DNA from: M0027 sp021713415
GTDB taxonomy: Bacteria; Pseudomonadota; Gammaproteobacteria; Francisellales; Francisellaceae
Direction of reading: 5' to 3'
Assembly (NCBI GenBank): GCA_021713415.1
Contig: JAKJJQ010000005.1
Span: 1 to 64,000, forward strand
Length of the DNA stretch: 64,000 nucleotides
Under the pieces are notes generated by a model. It made no database searches. It saw nothing but the letters and a program-made list of their open reading frames with translations, and was not told the DNA's origin. Position 1 is the first letter of the stretch. The number at the start of each line of letters is the position of its first letter. Both the position numbers and the translations under genes were made by a program. Below are positions 1-9,281 of the stretch, in pieces.

Positions 1-345
1 ACTGCCTATACTATTATGGGATATTTACCAGAGATCAAAACAGCAAATAGAAAGCAACTAGCCGCCTTGGTAGGAGTTGCACCATATAATCGAGATAGTG
101 GAAAGCAGAAAGGCAAACGATTTATATTTGGCGGCAGGAAAATTGTTAGAAAGGCTTTATATATGGCTGCCGTAGCCAGTTTGAAACATTCACCGGAAAT
201 GAAGGAGTTTTACCAACGCTTAAAACTTAAAGGTAAGCCATCTAAAGTTGCATTAGTGGCTATTATGAACAAGTTGATTGCTATTATCAGTTCTGTAATA
301 AAAAGAAGGACACCTTGGATGAAAATAAATCAGATTAATGCGTGA
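1..345 (+). mobile_element. IS110-family transposase, C-terminal part (cut by window edge)
   Basis: The frame is open from base 1, so only the last ~114 residues are present. They match the C-terminal Transposase_20 (IS116/IS110/IS902) domain: a helix-hairpin-like start, then AALVGVAPYNRDSG, a basic GGRKIVRKALYMAA stretch and a helical tail ending KRRTPW. IS110 enzymes are DEDD transposases that work with a bridge RNA; the catalytic N-terminal domain lies outside the window. The stop codon at 343-345 overlaps the start of the beheaded secreted-protein reading frame, so the element sits directly against, and probably destroyed the 5' end of, that gene. No terminal inverted repeats were seen, as is usual for IS110. 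Family assignment is firm; intactness of the element is unknown. Confidence 0.85.
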
Positions 346-1046
346 CTTTTATAACAGATGCTGAGGTTATTAAAGATAGTAATAAAGTTACTTTCTTGCC
401 TGGCTCTGGGTGTAATGATCAAGATAAATGGTTGAGATTTAAAGTAACGATGTATGCAGGTGGCCAGAGTACTTCTATTGATGTTGAATGGAAACGAAGT
501 GGAGGGCAGAGTAACTGGGGAACTAAATTTTCCTCTAATTCTGGCCAATATTTAGCATTAAATACTGCTACTTGTAGTGGGCATAACTGCCTGAATCGTA
601 CTTATAGAGATGGCAATGGCAATCAGTTTTATAATAATTTAACCGTTGGAATAGCTCCCGGTGGTGCTAGTGAAGTAAAGTTAAACAGTCTTCAATTAGG
701 GACAGTAGTAATTACTGATGGTTACGGAGATATTATAGCTAAAGATCCATTTAGGGGTTAAATGATATTAGATAATACTAAAAAATACATTATTTCTTTT
801 TCAAAATCCCAACAGCAGTGCATTATTAACCAAGGTATTATTCAGTGTCCAAGTAGTATTGGATTTAAAAAATGTTATATGAATGGTGGTACAACTCATT
901 GTCCTAAAGAAACACCTCCTGAAATAAGAAGTGGTGGTGTTATTTTATTTTTTTGTGAACAAAAGGATAAGAAAGATACTAGCTGTCCATGGACAATATT
1001 ATCTGAAGAAAATAATCTTCAGCATGTTGGTATTCACTCTTGGTGA
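342..1046 (+). pseudogene. Remnant of secreted Cys-rich family protein, 5' end lost and in-frame stop
   Basis: Two abutting same-frame pieces (342-761 and 762-1046) align end to end with the intact paralogue just downstream. Shared landmarks are an ATCSGHNCL segment, SLQLG...DGYG, KKYIISFSK, CPSSIGF and a final SCPW. An in-frame TAA at 759-761 interrupts the alignment exactly where the paralogue reads through, and an ATG follows at once. The signal peptide and first ~60 residues of the family are missing, replaced by the transposase end. The second piece also carries an extra Cys-containing insertion after CPSSIGF. I infer a pseudogene made by IS insertion plus a nonsense mutation. Reinitiation at the ATG could still give a fragment, but without a signal peptide it would not be exported. 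Confidence 0.75.
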
Positions 1047-1177
1047 TAAAAATACTTAACAATAATGCTTAATAAAAGAAATATTATTAATTTATATGTG
1101 ATTATTTTACAATTGATTTCATTGCGTTCTCTTTATATAGTAGATTCATTATAATTATTATGAGCGGGTGTTGTGCA

Positions 1178-1969
1178 ATGAAATTAGTATTAAGTATTTT
1201 AACATTAGGTATATGCAATATGGGGATTCTTTATGCCTCAGCTGATTATAAATTTAAAATTGCTAATCATATGCCTTATGCTATTACAATAAATAAAGCA
1301 ACAGATAAAAAATGTATTTATAGTGTTGATGGTTTACCGATGACAATTTCAGCAAACTCAGATAATACGTTTAAATTTGAAGATAAAAATGCTTTTTTCA
1401 GTGATTGTTATAATAGTAAAAAATCATTCAGTATTGATGGTACAGTCAATGTTAATGGTCAAAGTCAAACTATTACAATTAAATGGAAACATGATAATAG
1501 TGGCGGCTGGTATACAACAATTAGTGGTGAAGGTAATGTCTTGTCGCTGGAAAAAGCAACTTGTGATGGAGATGATTGTTTAGATACAAAATCTAAAGGA
1601 TCTGGAGATATGGACTTGTATGCTGTGATTAATATTAAACCAGGTGCTGAAGATCAGTTTATTCCGGTTAGTTTACAATTGGGAAATATTAAAGTGATGG
1701 ATGGTTATGGTAAAGAAATCCCTGTAGAGGCAGTTACAGGGCGTGTAACACTTGATTATTCTAAAAAATATATTATTTCATTTTCAAAAACTACCAGAGA
1801 GTGTAAAGTTGTGCAAGGGATTATTAACTGTCCAAGCTCTATAGGATTTTCAAGACAGGGAGAGAATTTAGTTTTTGCTTGTAATCAGACTGAGTCGAAT
1901 GATACGGCTTGTCCATGGGTGATTAAAGAGGGTAGTAACTCTAGTTTTTATGTTAATCCGTATGGTTGA
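1178..1969 (+). CDS. Secreted Cys-rich protein, CPW-motif family (intact copy 1)
   Basis: About 263 residues. A signal peptide begins at the ATG at 1178 (MKLVLSILTLG..., cleavage near YASA); an upstream ATG at 1160 would add six residues before the signal and is less likely. No known domain was recognised. The N-terminal half looks like a beta-sandwich (DYKFKIANHMPYAITI). The C-terminal half carries the family signature: CDGDDCLD, LQLGNIKVMDGYG, KKYIISFSKTTREC, NCPSSIGF, a late Cys and CPW, with regularly placed Cys that could form disulfides. Paralogues lie at 342-1046 (broken), 51716-52609 and 61873-62814. The stop abuts the lipA stop on the other strand with no gap. Exported protein is well supported; function is unknown. 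Confidence 0.8.
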   Translation: MKLVLSILTLGICNMGILYASADYKFKIANHMPYAITINKATDKKCIYSVDGLPMTISANSDNTFKFEDKNAFFSDCYNSKKSFSIDGTVNVNGQSQTITIKWKHDNSGGWYTTISGEGNVLSLEKATCDGDDCLDTKSKGSGDMDLYAVINIKPGAEDQFIPVSLQLGNIKVMDGYGKEIPVEAVTGRVTLDYSKKYIISFSKTTRECKVVQGIINCPSSIGFSRQGENLVFACNQTESNDTACPWVIKEGSNSSFYVNPYG

Positions 1970-2932
1970 TTAAGCAATCATATCACCTTCAAATTGAATA
2001 TCAGCATGATAAGAAGATCTCACCATAGGTCCACTGGCAACATGTTTAAAACCTAGCTCCTTTGCAATTGATGCATAGTCTCTAAAGGTTTCAGGTGAGA
2101 CATAGCGCTCAACTGCCATATGATAAATACTTGGTTGTAAGTATTGGCCGATAGTAAGCATATCAATATTATGTTTACGCATATCTTTCATTACTTCAAT
2201 GATTTCTTCATCAGTTTCACCTAAACCAACCATTAAGCCTGATTTAGTTGGAATTTCTGGGAAAAGATCTTTAAAACGTTTAAGTAAATCAAGTGACCAT
2301 TGGTAGTCAGAGCCAGGGCGAGCTGCTTTATAAAGACGAGGCACAGTTTCTAAGTTATGGTTAAATACATCAGGTGGCATTTTAGATAAGTTTTCTAAGG
2401 CTATATCCATGCGACCTCTAAAGTCAGGTGTTAGAATTTCAACTTTAACATTGGGTGTTTTTTCTCTAATTGCTTGAATACATTTAGCAAAGTGTTCTGA
2501 ACCACCATCACGTAAATCATCACGATCAACCGATGTAACAACAACATAACGTAAGTTCATTTTAGAGATTGCATCGGCTAAGTTGTCAGGTTCTTGCTGA
2601 TCTAATGCATCAGGGCGTCCATGAGCAACATCACAAAAGCTACAACGGCGCGTACATTTATAACCCATAATCATAAAACTGGCCGTACCTTTATTAAAGC
2701 ATTCATGAAGGTTAGGGCAGGATGCTTCTTCACAAACGGAAGCCAATCGACCTTCGCGTAGAATATCTTTAACACCTGAGACACCACCAGAACTTGCTTT
2801 TGGTAATTGAATTTTTAGCCAGTCAGGTTTACGAAGTGTTGGCTTTTTAGCTTGAATTTTTACAGGAATACGAGAGAGCTTATCTTTCGCATATTTATTT
2901 TTTTCATCAACGGTTGTCTTTATGATAGACAT
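1970..2932 (-). CDS. lipA: Lipoyl synthase
   Basis: 320 residues, the usual length. LipA is a radical-SAM enzyme that inserts two sulfurs into the octanoyl chain on lipoyl-dependent enzymes such as the E2 subunits and GcvH. The auxiliary cluster cysteines are C67, C72 and C78 (CEEASCPNLHEC). The radical-SAM cluster is C93, C97 and C100 (CTRRCSFC). The C-terminal RSSYHAD (305-311) holds the serine that ligates the auxiliary cluster. The start overlaps the end of lipB by 13 bases, so the two are probably translationally coupled in a ybeD-lipB-lipA operon, the order seen in E. coli apart from the unlinking of intervening genes there. Complete and ordinary. Confidence 0.97.
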   Translation of the reverse strand: MSIIKTTVDEKNKYAKDKLSRIPVKIQAKKPTLRKPDWLKIQLPKASSGGVSGVKDILREGRLASVCEEASCPNLHECFNKGTASFMIMGYKCTRRCSFCDVAHGRPDALDQQEPDNLADAISKMNLRYVVVTSVDRDDLRDGGSEHFAKCIQAIREKTPNVKVEILTPDFRGRMDIALENLSKMPPDVFNHNLETVPRLYKAARPGSDYQWSLDLLKRFKDLFPEIPTKSGLMVGLGETDEEIIEVMKDMRKHNIDMLTIGQYLQPSIYHMAVERYVSPETFRDYASIAKELGFKHVASGPMVRSSYHADIQFEGDMIA

Positions 2933-3591
2933 GCATCAACTCCCATATTTGTAACTTTAGCTTTGAGTGCCTGATTAAATTTTTCACTAAATATTTTTGT
3001 ATAAACGCTATAAACTTCATCTAATGTAATATCAGTTTTAAATTGTTTAATCTCTGCCATTTGAAGATTTTTATAACCACAAGGGTTGATCAATTTAAAA
3101 GGTGATAAATCCATATCAACATTAATGCTTAAGCCATGATAGGTTTGTCCTTGCTTAACACGCAAACCAAGTGAGCATACTTTTTGGTCATTGACATAAA
3201 CCCCCGGTGCATTTTCCTGTAAATGACTTTCAATACCAAATTGCTTTAGCATTTCAATGGCTGATTTTTCAATTAGACAAACTAGGTTTTTGATACCAAT
3301 TTTGGCACGCTTTAGATCAATCAAAAAATAAACGACTGCTTGTCCTGGTCCATGATAAGTAACTTGCCCACCGCGATCAGTTTGTACAATTGGAATATCA
3401 CCAGTTGATAAAATATGTTCACCTTTGCCATGACGGCCTTGGGTAAATACTTTTTCATGTTCAACTAGCCATAATTGATCTAAAGTCTTATCATCACGGT
3501 TACGCGTAAATGATTGCATTTCATGTAATACTGTTTCATAAGGCTTTAAGCCCAATGACTGAACTTGTATTGTTTTAGTTAGCTGATTCAT
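2920..3591 (-). CDS. lipB: Octanoyl-[acyl carrier protein]-protein N-octanoyltransferase
   Basis: 223 residues. LipB moves octanoate from ACP to the lipoyl domains, supplying the LipA substrate. The family motifs are clear: DRGGQVTYHGPGQ (72-84), the catalytic Lys K137 in QKVCSLGLR, and the catalytic Cys C171 in INPCGY. It lies between the DUF493 gene (the two overlap by one base) and lipA (13-base overlap), consistent with one transcript reading leftward. The protein runs about ten residues past the last conserved block, which is not unusual. Confidence 0.96.
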   Translation of the reverse strand: MNQLTKTIQVQSLGLKPYETVLHEMQSFTRNRDDKTLDQLWLVEHEKVFTQGRHGKGEHILSTGDIPIVQTDRGGQVTYHGPGQAVVYFLIDLKRAKIGIKNLVCLIEKSAIEMLKQFGIESHLQENAPGVYVNDQKVCSLGLRVKQGQTYHGLSINVDMDLSPFKLINPCGYKNLQMAEIKQFKTDITLDEVYSVYTKIFSEKFNQALKAKVTNMGVDACLS

Positions 3592-3914
3592 TATAAAACC
3601 ATATGTACATCATCTTTTTTAGAGAAAAGGGTATAAAGTGTATCTAGTTGATCTTTGCTTGTAGCAGTAAAAATAGCGGTAATAGAAATATATTTACCAT
3701 TTTTACTTTCTTTAACTGATAAATCTATCGACTTATTATCTTCTACATGATCATGCAATGTTTTCATAACAAATTCTTCTATACCTTTATTAGGATTGCA
3801 GAGAATTTTGATTGGGAAACGGCAAGGAAACTCTAGTAATGTATCGGTTGTTTTTTCTTTACCATTTTCACTACTATTATCAGCTCCATTGTGGTTTTTA
3901 TTATCTTCTGTCAT
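3591..3914 (-). CDS. ybeD: DUF493 / YbeD-family protein
   Basis: 107 residues. The first ~25 are polar, acidic and probably disordered. The rest fits the YbeD (UPF0250, DUF493) ferredoxin-like fold: FPCRFPIKILC, then a helix with FVMKTLHDHV, then SKNGKYISITAIFTA and a C-terminal HMVL. YbeD precedes lipB in many gammaproteobacteria; its biochemical role is not settled. It is the first gene of the leftward ybeD-lipB-lipA group, so the promoter should lie in 3915-4094. Confidence 0.88.
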   Translation of the reverse strand: MTEDNKNHNGADNSSENGKEKTTDTLLEFPCRFPIKILCNPNKGIEEFVMKTLHDHVEDNKSIDLSVKESKNGKYISITAIFTATSKDQLDTLYTLFSKKDDVHMVL

Positions 3915-4094
3915 TTTAAAACACCAGTGTTATTTATGATTATATCTATAATGTATTTATTGATGATCTAAATGGTACTGTAAATTACTTTGAAATACCA
4001 GTATTGTGGATATTTTCTTAATTTGTAGTTGCTATGTGTAATAAGCGTAGTAAATTAGTAAGCATTAACTGATCAATTTAAAGGGTTTTAGTCA

Positions 4095-5846
4095 ATGATT
4101 TGGAAATCAAAGTTAGTTAAACTATTTGTTGGTGTAATCGCTGTAAATTTGCCTATTTCAGTATTAGCCGCTTACTGGCAACCGGTTCAAGAATCGCCAG
4201 AGCGATTTCATCCAATTGAAAGTAATTATGGTATGGTTGCAACTCAAGAATCATTAGCAACCGATGTTGGTGTGAAAATACTAAATCAAGGTGGTAATGC
4301 GGTTGATGCTGCAGTAGCAGTTGGTTTTGCATTAGCTGTTACAATGCCAAAAGCAGGTAATCTTGGTGGTGGTGGCTTTATGTTAATTTGGTTAAATGAT
4401 AAGAAAAAAGCCATTGCGATTAACTACCGTGAAAAAGCACCAATGGCAGCTACAAAAGATATGTTTTTAGATAAAAATGGTAATGTTGATGAAGATTTAA
4501 TCTCTGGAACTTATAAAGCAAGTGGTGTACCTGGTACAGTTAAAGGTCTAGTATTAGCTGAGAAAAAATATGGTAAACTATCATTAAAAGAGGTCATTCA
4601 ACCGGCAATTGATTTGGCAGAGAATGGTTTTGAAGTTTCTTATCCGATGGCAGAATCATTAAGTGATGCAAAAGACTGGCTATTTGGACATCCAGAAACA
4701 CGAAAGATTTTTCTAAATAAAAATAACCAACCATATAAAGCGGGACAGTGGTTAATTCAAAAACAATTAGCTGAAACACTAAAACGTATTAGAGATACTA
4801 ATGGTGATGATTTTTATACAGGAAAAACGGCTAAAATCTTAGTTAAAGATATGAAAGCCAATGGTGGTTTAATTACACTAGCTGATCTTAAATCATACCA
4901 TGCTGAAGAGCTAGAACCAGTTAAAGGTACTTATAAAGGTTATAAGATTTATTCTATGCCTCCGCCAAGTTCAGGTGGTGTTACTTTAATTGAGTTATTA
5001 AATATTTTGGAAGGGTTTAACTTAGAAAAATTTGGTTTAAATAGTGCAGAGAGTATTCATTTAATGACAGAAGCTGAAAGTTATGCCTATAACGATCGTA
5101 ATAGTGACTTAGGTGATCCAGATTTTGTTCACAACCCAGTCGAGCATTTGGTATCAAAATCTTATGCTGATAGCATTAGAAAACAAATTAATTATGATAA
5201 ACATGTTCCAAGTAGTAAGATTTCAGATGTAAAAGTAATTGATAATGAAAGTAATCAAACGACACAGTTTAGTGTCGTTGATCATGATGGTAATATGGTT
5301 TCAAATACCTATACCTTAAATTACTCTTATGGTAATGGTATTATTGCTAAGGACTTAGGATTTTTCTTAAATAATGAAATGGATGACTTTACTGCTAAAG
5401 TTGGTGTAGCCAATTCATTTGGGCTAGTTCAAGGAAAAGCAAATAGTATAGAACCAGGAAAGCGTCCTTTAAGCTCGATGACGCCTACGATTATCATTAC
5501 TAAAGATAATCAACCATTTCTAGCCACTGGTTCGCCTGGTGGAAGCCGAATCATTACGACAACTTTACAAGTAATTTTGAATATGATTACGCATCATTTA
5601 AATCTTCAAAGTGCTGTAAATGCACCAAGAGTTCATAGCCAACTTTGGCCTGATCAGATTCAGATTGAACAAGGAATTAGTCCGGATACGATTAAAATCT
5701 TAGAAGAAATGGGGCATCAAGTAGTATTAGATGCAGCTATGGGGTCAGCAAACTCTGTTTCATACCAGGATGATATGTTTTATGGTGCACGAGACCCAAG
5801 AAGAGCAGGTGCTTTAGCAGAAGGTGATAATGATTTTAAACATTAA
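4095..5846 (+). CDS. ggt: Gamma-glutamyltranspeptidase
   Basis: 583 residues, full length for an Ntn-hydrolase that is autocleaved into two subunits. It hydrolyses glutathione and other gamma-glutamyl compounds in the periplasm. A signal peptide covers residues 1-25 (cut after ISVLA). The substrate-binding NYREKAP, the processing site with catalytic Thr390 (NQTTQFSVVD), the RPLSSMTP block and GSPGGSRI are all present. A Shine-Dalgarno AAAGGG precedes the ATG. In intracellular relatives such as Francisella, Ggt releases cysteine from host glutathione; a similar role here is inference. The gene stands alone with a DUF2390 gene close behind. Confidence 0.96.
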   Translation: MIWKSKLVKLFVGVIAVNLPISVLAAYWQPVQESPERFHPIESNYGMVATQESLATDVGVKILNQGGNAVDAAVAVGFALAVTMPKAGNLGGGGFMLIWLNDKKKAIAINYREKAPMAATKDMFLDKNGNVDEDLISGTYKASGVPGTVKGLVLAEKKYGKLSLKEVIQPAIDLAENGFEVSYPMAESLSDAKDWLFGHPETRKIFLNKNNQPYKAGQWLIQKQLAETLKRIRDTNGDDFYTGKTAKILVKDMKANGGLITLADLKSYHAEELEPVKGTYKGYKIYSMPPPSSGGVTLIELLNILEGFNLEKFGLNSAESIHLMTEAESYAYNDRNSDLGDPDFVHNPVEHLVSKSYADSIRKQINYDKHVPSSKISDVKVIDNESNQTTQFSVVDHDGNMVSNTYTLNYSYGNGIIAKDLGFFLNNEMDDFTAKVGVANSFGLVQGKANSIEPGKRPLSSMTPTIIITKDNQPFLATGSPGGSRIITTTLQVILNMITHHLNLQSAVNAPRVHSQLWPDQIQIEQGISPDTIKILEEMGHQVVLDAAMGSANSVSYQDDMFYGARDPRRAGALAEGDNDFKH

Positions 5847-5867
5847 TATATTAAGTTGATTTTCACA

Positions 5868-6350
5868 ATGTCTAAAATATTAGATGAAGCGAATAACCCA
5901 TTTTGGCAATTTTCATTAAAGCTATATAAAAATAAGCAGATAGAATTATCATTAATAAACTTGCAAGAACAATATGATTTAAATATTAATTGTATCTTAT
6001 TTGCATTATGGCTAGCTTATGCCAATATTCAGTTACAGTCAGGTGAGTTTCAAGATATTATTAAATCAGTTAAAGTAATACAATCAACGGTAACAAAGCC
6101 AATACGTAAAGCTCGTAAAACTATCAAACTAAATCAGTCTCAGTATCCAGATATATTTTATCAAAACTTATTACAGGTTGAATTAGAGTCAGAAGCACTG
6201 CAGCAACAAACATTATATCAATCAGTTAGTCATGATAAAAATAAACAAACAAATAAATACAATAACTTATATATAAAGAAGTATCTAAAAATATTATATT
6301 TTGATATAAATATATTTAATGATTTATTAAGTTGTATTGACAATTCTTAA
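5868..6350 (+). CDS. TIGR02444 / DUF2390 family protein
   Basis: 160 residues from the ATG at 5868; a TTG at 5856 in frame is an alternative, and neither has a good ribosome site. The N-terminal NPFWQFSLKLYKNKQIE followed by LQEQYDLNINCILFALWLA is the hallmark of this all-helical family, found widely in gammaproteobacteria with no proven function. The last ~50 residues are K/N-rich and poorly conserved. It follows ggt after about 20 bases and may be cotranscribed with it. Confidence 0.8.
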   Translation: MSKILDEANNPFWQFSLKLYKNKQIELSLINLQEQYDLNINCILFALWLAYANIQLQSGEFQDIIKSVKVIQSTVTKPIRKARKTIKLNQSQYPDIFYQNLLQVELESEALQQQTLYQSVSHDKNKQTNKYNNLYIKKYLKILYFDINIFNDLLSCIDNS

Positions 6351-6411
6351 AAATAATCTAAGTTTAAAGTTATCACTATATTAAACTCATAAATATGGGG
6401 AGCTTGCAATA

Positions 6412-6885
6412 ATGAAGCTATCTAATGCTGAAAAACTTATATTGACGAATCAATATGAAATATTAATGCTTTTAAATCCAGCAAAACAAACTGAATACCA
6501 AGCAAAACTTAATCAATTAAAAAATAATGAAGTTATTAAGCAACAAACAAGCCAGCTAGATGAAGAAGATATGAACTTTGTTAATGCTCTATTATCTCTT
6601 TATAACAAAGTCTATTCGTATGCAAAAAATGTTGCACCAGTCTATATCAAGTCACATGATTGGGCAGTATTTAATAAACTAAATACAAAAGAAGCTTTAT
6701 ATTTAAGCTATGCAGAACAATTAATTAAACAAGGAAAGTATCAAAATTTAGTTGCGTGTAATTTGATAGGGCGAGGATTACACACTAATAAATATCATAA
6801 AATGGTGAATAAATATAAAGAGCTGGTGAACAGCGGAGCTTCTCACATCGGTGAGAAACAATGGTTAGATATATTAAATGCTTGA
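6412..6885 (+). CDS. YfbU-family protein
   Basis: 157 residues, close to the 164 of E. coli YfbU. The opening LSNAEKLILTNQYEILMLLNP matches the YfbU start (NAQ.LILSNQY.....LDP), and the middle, with ALYLSYAEQLIKQGKY, matches the corresponding helical region. YfbU is a soluble helical protein of uncertain role, overexpression of which is toxic in E. coli. A GGGGAG ribosome site lies about nine bases before the ATG. It converges with the EamA transporter gene. Confidence 0.75.
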   Translation: MKLSNAEKLILTNQYEILMLLNPAKQTEYQAKLNQLKNNEVIKQQTSQLDEEDMNFVNALLSLYNKVYSYAKNVAPVYIKSHDWAVFNKLNTKEALYLSYAEQLIKQGKYQNLVACNLIGRGLHTNKYHKMVNKYKELVNSGASHIGEKQWLDILNA

Positions 6886-6906
6886 TAATTAATATATTGT
6901 ATATTA

Positions 6907-7845
6907 TTACTTTTTATTTAATCTGAATTGTCTTGGTTTAAACCTTTTAATTAAACCACCCATATTACTAAATACAATGGATGCTAAAATTAATACCATA
7001 CCAATAATTTGTAGCCAACCAATTGCTTCATGCAAAAATAAAACAGATAATATAATCGCAAATATTGGCATTAATGCAGTCATAATACCAGCTGTTGCAC
7101 CATCAATATATTGACAGCCCTTAGCCCAGCCAATATAAAATAAACCGGATGCCAAGCCAACTAATAACAGTAATGATAAATCTAACCCACTAATATGCGT
7201 TGGAATAGTCGATGGAAAAAGAAAAACAAATGGCAGCATAAACAAAGCATTAATTGCATTAATAATACTAGAAAGTAATAATACAGGTAAGCGAATATTA
7301 CGTATTTTGCTTAGGACATAGTAAAGTGATTCTGGAATGATGGCAATGACAATTAACATATCACCAAAAAATCCATCTAAAGAGCCATTAATATTAATTT
7401 TAGAGCCATTAATAACAAATAGACCAACAGTTGCAAATACAATACAGATTAGCTTATAACGTGTAAGTACTTGTTTTAAAATAAAAATAGATAAAAAAGC
7501 AACCATTGCAGGAATAGCACTTGTTATAATTGCAGCATTATTAGCGGATGTATAACGCATACCTAGTAGTAGTAATAAATTGAAAAATGCACCTGCACAA
7601 AGTGCTTGAAAAATTAATAAAACCCAATCACTTCGTTTAAGTGCTGATAATTTAACATGTTCTGGTCGATTTTTCTTACCTACAAAAAGCCATGCGATAA
7701 ACAAAATAACCGCAGCAATTAGAAAACGTGTTTCCATTAAGAAAAATACATTTAAATCAGAGACTAAATGCTTAGAGCCAACGACATTCACACTCGCTGA
7801 AAATTGGCATAGAATAATCATTAAATAACCGAACAAAGTCCCCAT
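6907..7845 (-). CDS. EamA/DMT-family inner-membrane transporter
   Basis: 312 residues with about ten hydrophobic helices in two homologous EamA halves (roughly 5-145 and 155-300). The second half carries the typical GLASGLFYIGWAKGCQ...GATAGIMTALMPIFAIILS pattern. Such carriers export or import small metabolites or amino acids; the substrate cannot be told from sequence. The tail is basic (RFKPRQFRLNKK). It is transcribed leftward as a single gene. Confidence 0.88.
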   Translation of the reverse strand: MGTLFGYLMIILCQFSASVNVVGSKHLVSDLNVFFLMETRFLIAAVILFIAWLFVGKKNRPEHVKLSALKRSDWVLLIFQALCAGAFFNLLLLLGMRYTSANNAAIITSAIPAMVAFLSIFILKQVLTRYKLICIVFATVGLFVINGSKININGSLDGFFGDMLIVIAIIPESLYYVLSKIRNIRLPVLLLSSIINAINALFMLPFVFLFPSTIPTHISGLDLSLLLLVGLASGLFYIGWAKGCQYIDGATAGIMTALMPIFAIILSVLFLHEAIGWLQIIGMVLILASIVFSNMGGLIKRFKPRQFRLNKK

Positions 7846-8004
7846 AATACCCGCTCATCGTTTAGTTGTTTACTGTTATAATTATAGTTTAGATGATAAT
7901 CATATATTATTTTTTGTGAATGTCAAAAGTATTTTTATTTTTTATAGAGATTTTATAAGATATAAATTATTAAATTTATAAATAAAATTAAAGAAATAAA
8001 TATT

Positions 8005-9072
8005 TTATTGTCTATCTATACTTGTAGAGCTATTGTTGCCTAATACTTGCATTTCAATAGTGTTATCTGATATTTTCTGATAAAAAAGATTAGATACCAC
8101 AGTTTGTTCTTTTTTCTTAGTGAAGTCGACAGCAGGTAGTGTTATGTTACAAAATACTGCTTTATGATCACTAATTGGCTTGCCAGTACTATCAGTTGGT
8201 GTAAAAACAGTAGGTTTATCTTTTTTGAGTGCTTTTTCTTCAGTACCAATATTATCCAGTGTGCCAATATCAAGTTGGCCTGCTCTTTTTGGTTTTGCTC
8301 TAACAGTACCATCTGCATTGGTTTCAACATAAGTAAAGCGATCTAATTGATGAAACTGAAAACCATAAGTCATAGAAAGATAAGTACCATGTTTAGAAAT
8401 AGGGTCATGTTTTGCAATTACTTGTTGTTCTTTTTTTTCTATATCATCTAAACGTGTAGAGCTGTTGTCTAGTAAATCTTGAAATCCAGTCTCAAGTCGT
8501 TCATTTAGGTCACCTAGAAAAATAATATCATCAAATAGTTCATCATCGAAATGATCCATTAATGCCTTTATTTCGGCCTGTCGTTCTTCTGGACTATTAG
8601 AGTCAAGGTGGACACTAATTACACCTATTTTTTTATTGCCAATTTGTAATTTTGCATAAAGACCACCTTTATTAATTGATTCGCTTGAACGTTCATAACC
8701 TGACTCTAGAATACTTATTTGCTCTTTATATTTATTTTTGACAGCGATAACAAGTCCTGTTCTTGCCATATTCGTAATATTATAGATACTAGGCTTAGTT
8801 ACTACTCTGAAGCTATCATTGTGAATGATTGTGTATTGCTCGTCTATATTACCTTTATTTTCATTGAGTCGTTTTATTATGCGCTCGCCAGCATTTTCCC
8901 ATTTAAGCAGTGTTTCTTTTGCTTCTTGAAGACTGAAAATAATTATATCAGGATCATCTGTTATTTGTCCCTTCAACTGATCCATTGTCTCTGCTGGAGG
9001 ATTTTCGTTAGCAAGATTCCATGTCATAGCCGTAAATTTCATATCTTTAGGGTTATCTAATTCGTTATACAT
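8005..9072 (-). CDS. Endonuclease/exonuclease/phosphatase-fold protein, inositol-polyphosphate 5-phosphatase-like
   Basis: 355 residues, no signal peptide. The EEP active-site residues are in place: N19 (TWNLA), E50 (LQEA), H155 (SVHLDS), D188/N190 (GDLNER) and D302-H303 (SDHKAVF). NKGG (134-137) ahead of the VHLDS strand and FLGDLNER resemble inositol-polyphosphate 5-phosphatases rather than DNases; the usual PxWxDRIL is only partly matched (GQLDIGTL). A phosphoinositide phosphatase delivered to the host is the inferred role, supported by the neighbouring eukaryote-like giant gene and the presence of dotA. A housekeeping phosphatase is the alternative. A strong GAGGGAG ribosome site precedes the ATG. 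Confidence 0.7.
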   Translation of the reverse strand: MYNELDNPKDMKFTAMTWNLANENPPAETMDQLKGQITDDPDIIIFSLQEAKETLLKWENAGERIIKRLNENKGNIDEQYTIIHNDSFRVVTKPSIYNITNMARTGLVIAVKNKYKEQISILESGYERSSESINKGGLYAKLQIGNKKIGVISVHLDSNSPEERQAEIKALMDHFDDELFDDIIFLGDLNERLETGFQDLLDNSSTRLDDIEKKEQQVIAKHDPISKHGTYLSMTYGFQFHQLDRFTYVETNADGTVRAKPKRAGQLDIGTLDNIGTEEKALKKDKPTVFTPTDSTGKPISDHKAVFCNITLPAVDFTKKKEQTVVSNLFYQKISDNTIEMQVLGNNSSTSIDRQ

Positions 9073-9281
9073 TATCTACTCTCCCTCTTACACATATAAC
9101 CACACAAAAATTAAAAATATTATATATTTGATTATTAATTATTGCAGAAATTTTGCTAAATAATTTTAATTATTTATCACATGAAAAATATGATTTATTT
9201 ATTTGATTTTAAAGGAATAAATATATATTTTTGATTATTTATATTTCAGTAGCTATATGGATGGTTATAAGCATATTAAAA

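Noticed and set aside
8719..9060. 113-codon plus-strand frame opposite the 5-phosphatase-like gene
   Set aside because: Antisense to a gene with complete catalytic motifs; composition is that of a shadow frame.
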